Origin: Acidiferrobacteraceae bacterium
GTDB taxonomy: Bacteria; Pseudomonadota; Gammaproteobacteria; Acidiferrobacterales; Acidiferrobacteraceae
Assembly: GCA_027343725.1 (NCBI GenBank)
Contig: DAHWKH010000175.1
Coordinates: forward strand, 1-24,063
Length of the DNA: 24,063 nucleotides
Direction of reading: 5' to 3'
Under the pieces are notes generated by a model. That model saw only the letters and a program-made list of their open reading frames with translations. It was not told the origin of the DNA and searched no databases. Numbering within the stretch: position 1 is the stretch's first letter; each line of letters starts with the position of its first letter. Shown piece after piece: positions 21,696 to 24,063 of this stretch. The position numbers were made by a program, and so were the translations under genes.

Positions 21696-22055
21696 TCAAG
21701 CCTTCGGCGGCTTGACGGGCTTTTGCGCCAACACCCACTCTGCCATCTGCTCCGCCTGCGCAAGCGTCAGCTGCGGGTGCGGGACCATCGGCACGCCCCC
21801 GGTCCACGCGTTCCAGCGACCGGTGCCACCGCTGATGATCTTGTGGGCCAAGTGCGCAACGGCCCCCGGCTTGTGGGCGAATACGTAGGCCACCCAGCTA
21901 TAGGCCGGCCCCACGACCTTATGCGAGACCGCATGGCAGGCAAAACAACCAGCGGAGGTCATGGCCGCCTTGGTCTGGGGGTTCCCGTTGGCGAACGCCA
22001 GAACGGGCATGGCTAACGCGGATGCCACAGCGACATACTTGACGATCTTTTTCAT
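21696..22055 (-). CDS. Periplasmic monohaem class I cytochrome c
   Basis: The product is 119 aa. A Sec signal peptide (MKKIVKYVAVASALAMPVLA, cleavage after about AFA at 20-22) leaves a mature protein near 97 residues. The haem-binding motif is CFACH (37-41), and M90 in GGVPMVPH is the likely sixth ligand. The HKIISGGTGRW and AEQMAEWVLAQKP segments match the cytochrome c-551/c-552 group of small electron carriers. It would shuttle electrons in the periplasm between a quinol-oxidising or substrate-oxidising complex and a terminal oxidase. AGGAG seven nt upstream supports the start. It is separated by 109 bp from the upstream Arg-rich protein gene, so it may have its own promoter. Confidence 0.9.
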   Translation of the reverse strand: MKKIVKYVAVASALAMPVLAFANGNPQTKAAMTSAGCFACHAVSHKVVGPAYSWVAYVFAHKPGAVAHLAHKIISGGTGRWNAWTGGVPMVPHPQLTLAQAEQMAEWVLAQKPVKPPKA

Positions 22056-22145
22056 TGCAAGCTCCTGCTCGATTAAAACCCGCGGAAAACGTGTTGTTCC
22101 ATGCTAGCACGGCGCAAAGACCTTGGAAACCGACCCAGATCAAAG

Positions 22146-22157
22146 CCCGCTTGCGGG
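22146..22157 (-). terminator. Weak hairpin after the Arg/His-rich protein gene
   Basis: CCCG-CTTG-CGGG forms a 4-bp stem in the 109-bp gap between the small secreted protein and cytochrome c genes. On the minus strand it is followed by CTTTGATCT. It is too short to be a confident terminator. Confidence 0.25.
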
Positions 22158-22164
22158 AAATCGG

Positions 22165-22509
22165 CTAGTGGTGCCCGCGGTGCGCGACCAAGGTGGCCTG
22201 GATGCGCCGCAAGCGCCAACCGAGGGTGTGGATGCGTTGCGACAAGCGGTGGGCATGAAGGGCGCGGCCGCCCGCGCGGTCGTCGCGGCGGCGCATCCTG
22301 AGGCGCCAGATGGCGCGGCGCAACACGCGCTCCTCGTGTTCGAGGGCCTTTTGACGGTGCACGCTCAGGGCTTTCAGGGGCGGGCTCTGGGGCGCCGGCC
22401 GGGAGGCCTGTGCGGCCGGTGCCGGGGCGGGCTTGGCGGCGTACGCGGGGATCGTGAGCAAGCCCGCGAGGCCGAGTGCGACCAGGGTCAGGGTTCCGGG
22501 ACGGGGCAT
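22165..22509 (-). CDS. Small secreted Arg/His-rich protein of unknown function
   Basis: The product is 114 aa from the ATG at 22509, with AAGGAG five nt upstream. Residues 1-24 form a signal peptide (TLTLVALGLAGLLTIPAYA, cleavage at AYA-AK). Residues 25-45 are Ala/Pro-rich (KPAPAPAAQASRPAPQSPPL), a typical periplasmic linker. Residues 50-114 are strongly basic and probably helical, with about 20 Arg and 9 His (ERVLRRAIWRLRMRRRDDRA; HAHRLSQRIHTLGWRLRRIQ), ending AHRGHH. I do not recognise a family. It may bind nucleic acid, an acidic polymer, a membrane surface or metal via the histidines. It lies between amtB and cytochrome c on the same strand, with about 100 bp on either side. Confidence 0.65.
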   Translation of the reverse strand: MPRPGTLTLVALGLAGLLTIPAYAAKPAPAPAAQASRPAPQSPPLKALSVHRQKALEHEERVLRRAIWRLRMRRRDDRAGGRALHAHRLSQRIHTLGWRLRRIQATLVAHRGHH

Positions 22510-22611
22510 GGTTCTCCTTGTTCGCAATAGGGTGTCCGGGCAACGGGCCTCTCGCCGTGAACCGATGAGCACTGCTGCTCGCGAGCGGGGCTTGGGGGAA
22601 GAGACCCTCGT

Positions 22612-23916
22612 CTACTCGTAAACCTGCTCCCCGTGCTGGCTCAAGTCCAGGCCCTCGATCTCCTCTTCCTCGCTCACCCTGAGCCCGATCACGAGATCGA
22701 TGGCCTTCAGGATGAGGAACGTGACCACGGCATCGTACACCACGACCGCGCCGACATCGATCAGCTGCTTCACCACCTGATAGCCGTTGCCCTCGAGGGC
22801 CCCGGCCGTGCCGCCGATGGCCTTGACCGCGAACACGCCCGTCAAGATCGCGCCCAGGGCCCCGCCGACGCCGTGCACGCCGAAGGAGTCGAGCGAATCA
22901 TCGTAACCGAAAAAGTTCTTCATGTAGGTGGCGGTCCAAAAACACACGGCACCCCCCGCGATCCCGATGACGAAGGCCCCTGTGGGGTCCACGAACCCCG
23001 AGGCCGGCGTGATCGCCACAAGGCCCGCGACCGCGCCCGAGACCATGCCGAGTACGCTCGGTTTGCCACGCGCGAGCCACTCGGCGAACATCCAGCTGAG
23101 CGCCGCCGCGGCGGTCGCGATCTGCGTGGTCGCCATCGCCATGCCGGCGCGCCCGCCCGCGGCCACGGCGCTGCCCGCGTTGAACCCGAACCAGCCCACC
23201 CACAAGAGGGCCGCGCCGATCACCGTCAGGACCAGATTGTGGGGCGGCATGGCGTCGCGCCCGTAGCCGCGGCGCCTGCCGAGCACGAGCGCCGTGACAA
23301 GCCCGGCGACACCGGCGTTCAAATGCACGACCGTGCCGCCCGCGAAATCGAGTGCCCCGAGTTGCGCAAGCCAGCCATCCGATGACCACACCCAATGGGC
23401 GATCGGGGCATAGACGAACACAAGCCAGAGACTCATGAACCACAAGAGCGCCGAGAAGCGCATGCGCTCGGCGAACGAGCCCGCGATCAGCGCGGGCGTG
23501 ATGATCGCGAACGTCATCTGAAAGGTCATGTAGACGGTCTCGGGGACCGTCGGCGCAAGCCCCGAGACGGCGTCCTTGCCAAGCCCCGCGAGAAACAGCC
23601 GCCCGAGGCCTCCGATCCAGGGATTGCCGGGCGTGAACGCGAGACTGTAGCCGATCGCATACCACAGCACGGTCACAAGACAGGTGACGATGAAACTTTG
23701 CGCGAGCGTGTCGAGGACGTTCTTCTTGCGCACCATCCCGGCGTAGTACAAGGCGAGCCCCGGGATGGTCATCAACAAAACGAGCGCCGTCGCTGTCAAC
23801 ATCCAGGCGGTGTCGCCGGAGTGGATGCGCGCCCCGGGTATCGCGGCCCACGCACACCCCGGGGCGATCAGACCCAGGGCCGCGAGCGCCGAGCGGCGGA
23901 TTCCGGCCATCGTCAT
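22612..23916 (-). CDS. amtB: Ammonium transporter
   Basis: The product is 434 aa, from the ATG at 23916 with GAGG seven nt upstream. A cleavable signal-like N-terminus (SALAALGLIAPGCAWA) is followed by about 11 helices. Family features are complete: MVRKKNVLDTLAQSFIV, a phenylalanine-gate region (YMTFQMTFAIITPALIAGSF), the twin pore histidines in GGTVVHLNAG and SFGVHGVGG, the aspartate in LDFAGG, and the cytosolic tail GLRVSEEEEIEGLDLSQHGE. It conducts ammonium across the inner membrane and is closed by PII binding. The upstream PII gene's TGA overlaps this ATG by one base (TGATG), so the pair are translationally coupled, the usual glnK-amtB arrangement for nitrogen-limited growth. Confidence 0.96.
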   Translation of the reverse strand: MTMAGIRRSALAALGLIAPGCAWAAIPGARIHSGDTAWMLTATALVLLMTIPGLALYYAGMVRKKNVLDTLAQSFIVTCLVTVLWYAIGYSLAFTPGNPWIGGLGRLFLAGLGKDAVSGLAPTVPETVYMTFQMTFAIITPALIAGSFAERMRFSALLWFMSLWLVFVYAPIAHWVWSSDGWLAQLGALDFAGGTVVHLNAGVAGLVTALVLGRRRGYGRDAMPPHNLVLTVIGAALLWVGWFGFNAGSAVAAGGRAGMAMATTQIATAAAALSWMFAEWLARGKPSVLGMVSGAVAGLVAITPASGFVDPTGAFVIGIAGGAVCFWTATYMKNFFGYDDSLDSFGVHGVGGALGAILTGVFAVKAIGGTAGALEGNGYQVVKQLIDVGAVVVYDAVVTFLILKAIDLVIGLRVSEEEEIEGLDLSQHGEQVYE

Positions 23917-24063
23917 CACAAAGCCTCGGGTCCCGACTCCCCGGTGCGGATGCGGATCGCCTGTTCGAGAGGAAAGACGAAGATCTTGCCGTCGCCGATC
24001 TTGCCGGTCTTGGCGGCGGCACTCACGGCCTCGATCACGCGCTCGACGAGATCGTCGTCGATG
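23916..24063 (-). CDS. glnK: PII nitrogen regulatory protein, C-terminal part (5' end outside window)
   Basis: The last 48 codons of a PII protein are present; the start and the uridylylated T-loop lie beyond the right edge. The visible part includes VDDDLVERVIEAVSAAAKTG or close to it, then the B-loop TGKIGDGKIFV, which contacts ATP/ADP, and the end LEQAIRIRTGESGPEAL. Coupling to amtB by a one-base overlap points to the GlnK role of blocking AmtB when ammonium is ample; whether the protein is named GlnK or GlnB cannot be settled from this fragment. Confidence 0.93.
   Translation of the reverse strand, partial: IDDDLVERVIEAVSAAAKTGKIGDGKIFVFPLEQAIRIRTGESGPEAL

Overview
The window is a GC-rich (roughly two-thirds G+C), densely coded stretch of a Gram-negative chromosome. 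It encodes an RND tripartite efflux system with an outer-membrane lipoprotein, a beta-class glutathione transferase, a PII-AmtB pair, a class I c-type cytochrome, NDH-2 and a complex I/hydrogenase-4-type proton-pumping subunit. Together these suggest a respiratory proteobacterium, possibly an acidophilic or chemolithotrophic gammaproteobacterium of the Acidiferrobacter kind. That placement is inference only; no rRNA or tRNA is present to anchor it.

Region 1 (1-2510). The 5' part of a HyfB/NuoM-like membrane subunit runs off the left edge on the minus strand. It is divergent from a short KfrA-like DNA-binding coiled-coil protein, and a near-perfect 21-bp palindrome lies between them. A frameshifted, truncated IS256-family transposase follows and is joined abruptly to an unrecognised coding fragment. 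KfrA is a plasmid-type protein, so this looks like the scar of a past plasmid or element insertion.

Region 2 (2511-8150, minus strand). A four-gene run in transcription order: cytosolic GH15 glucoamylase, SDR of the glucose 1-dehydrogenase type (14-bp overlap), MFS transporter (82-bp gap with an 11-bp inverted repeat) and NDH-2 (11-bp overlap). Read together it is a plausible route from alpha-glucan to glucose, to gluconolactone plus NAD(P)H, to the quinone pool.

Region 3 (8151-10000, plus strand). A stand-alone ribonucleotide reductase R2 subunit, with Chlamydia-like ligand spacing but an intact radical tyrosine, and a small secreted peptidoglycan-binding-domain protein with a Met/His/Gln-rich linker. 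A strong hairpin follows.

Region 4 (10007-15908). An outer membrane factor - membrane fusion protein - RND permease operon on the minus strand (ATGA overlap, then a 9-nt gap). Its promoter has a 12-bp palindrome placed over the predicted transcription start. A glutathione transferase is divergent.

Region 5 (15909-21681). Glutathione transferase, an AIM24-family protein, a ModB-like permease and a ModC-like ATPase without ModA or a TOBE domain, then MoaB/Mog-like and MoeA on the plus strand. MobA is convergent and a single-domain rhodanese is divergent from MobA. This is a molybdate uptake and molybdenum-cofactor block ending in a 12-bp perfect-stem terminator.

Region 6 (21696-24063, minus strand). 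The 3' end of a PII gene, amtB overlapping it by one base, a small Arg/His-rich secreted protein of unknown function, and a monohaem cytochrome c. No tRNA, rRNA, CRISPR array or intact mobile element was found. No gene-free stretch exceeds about 300 bp.
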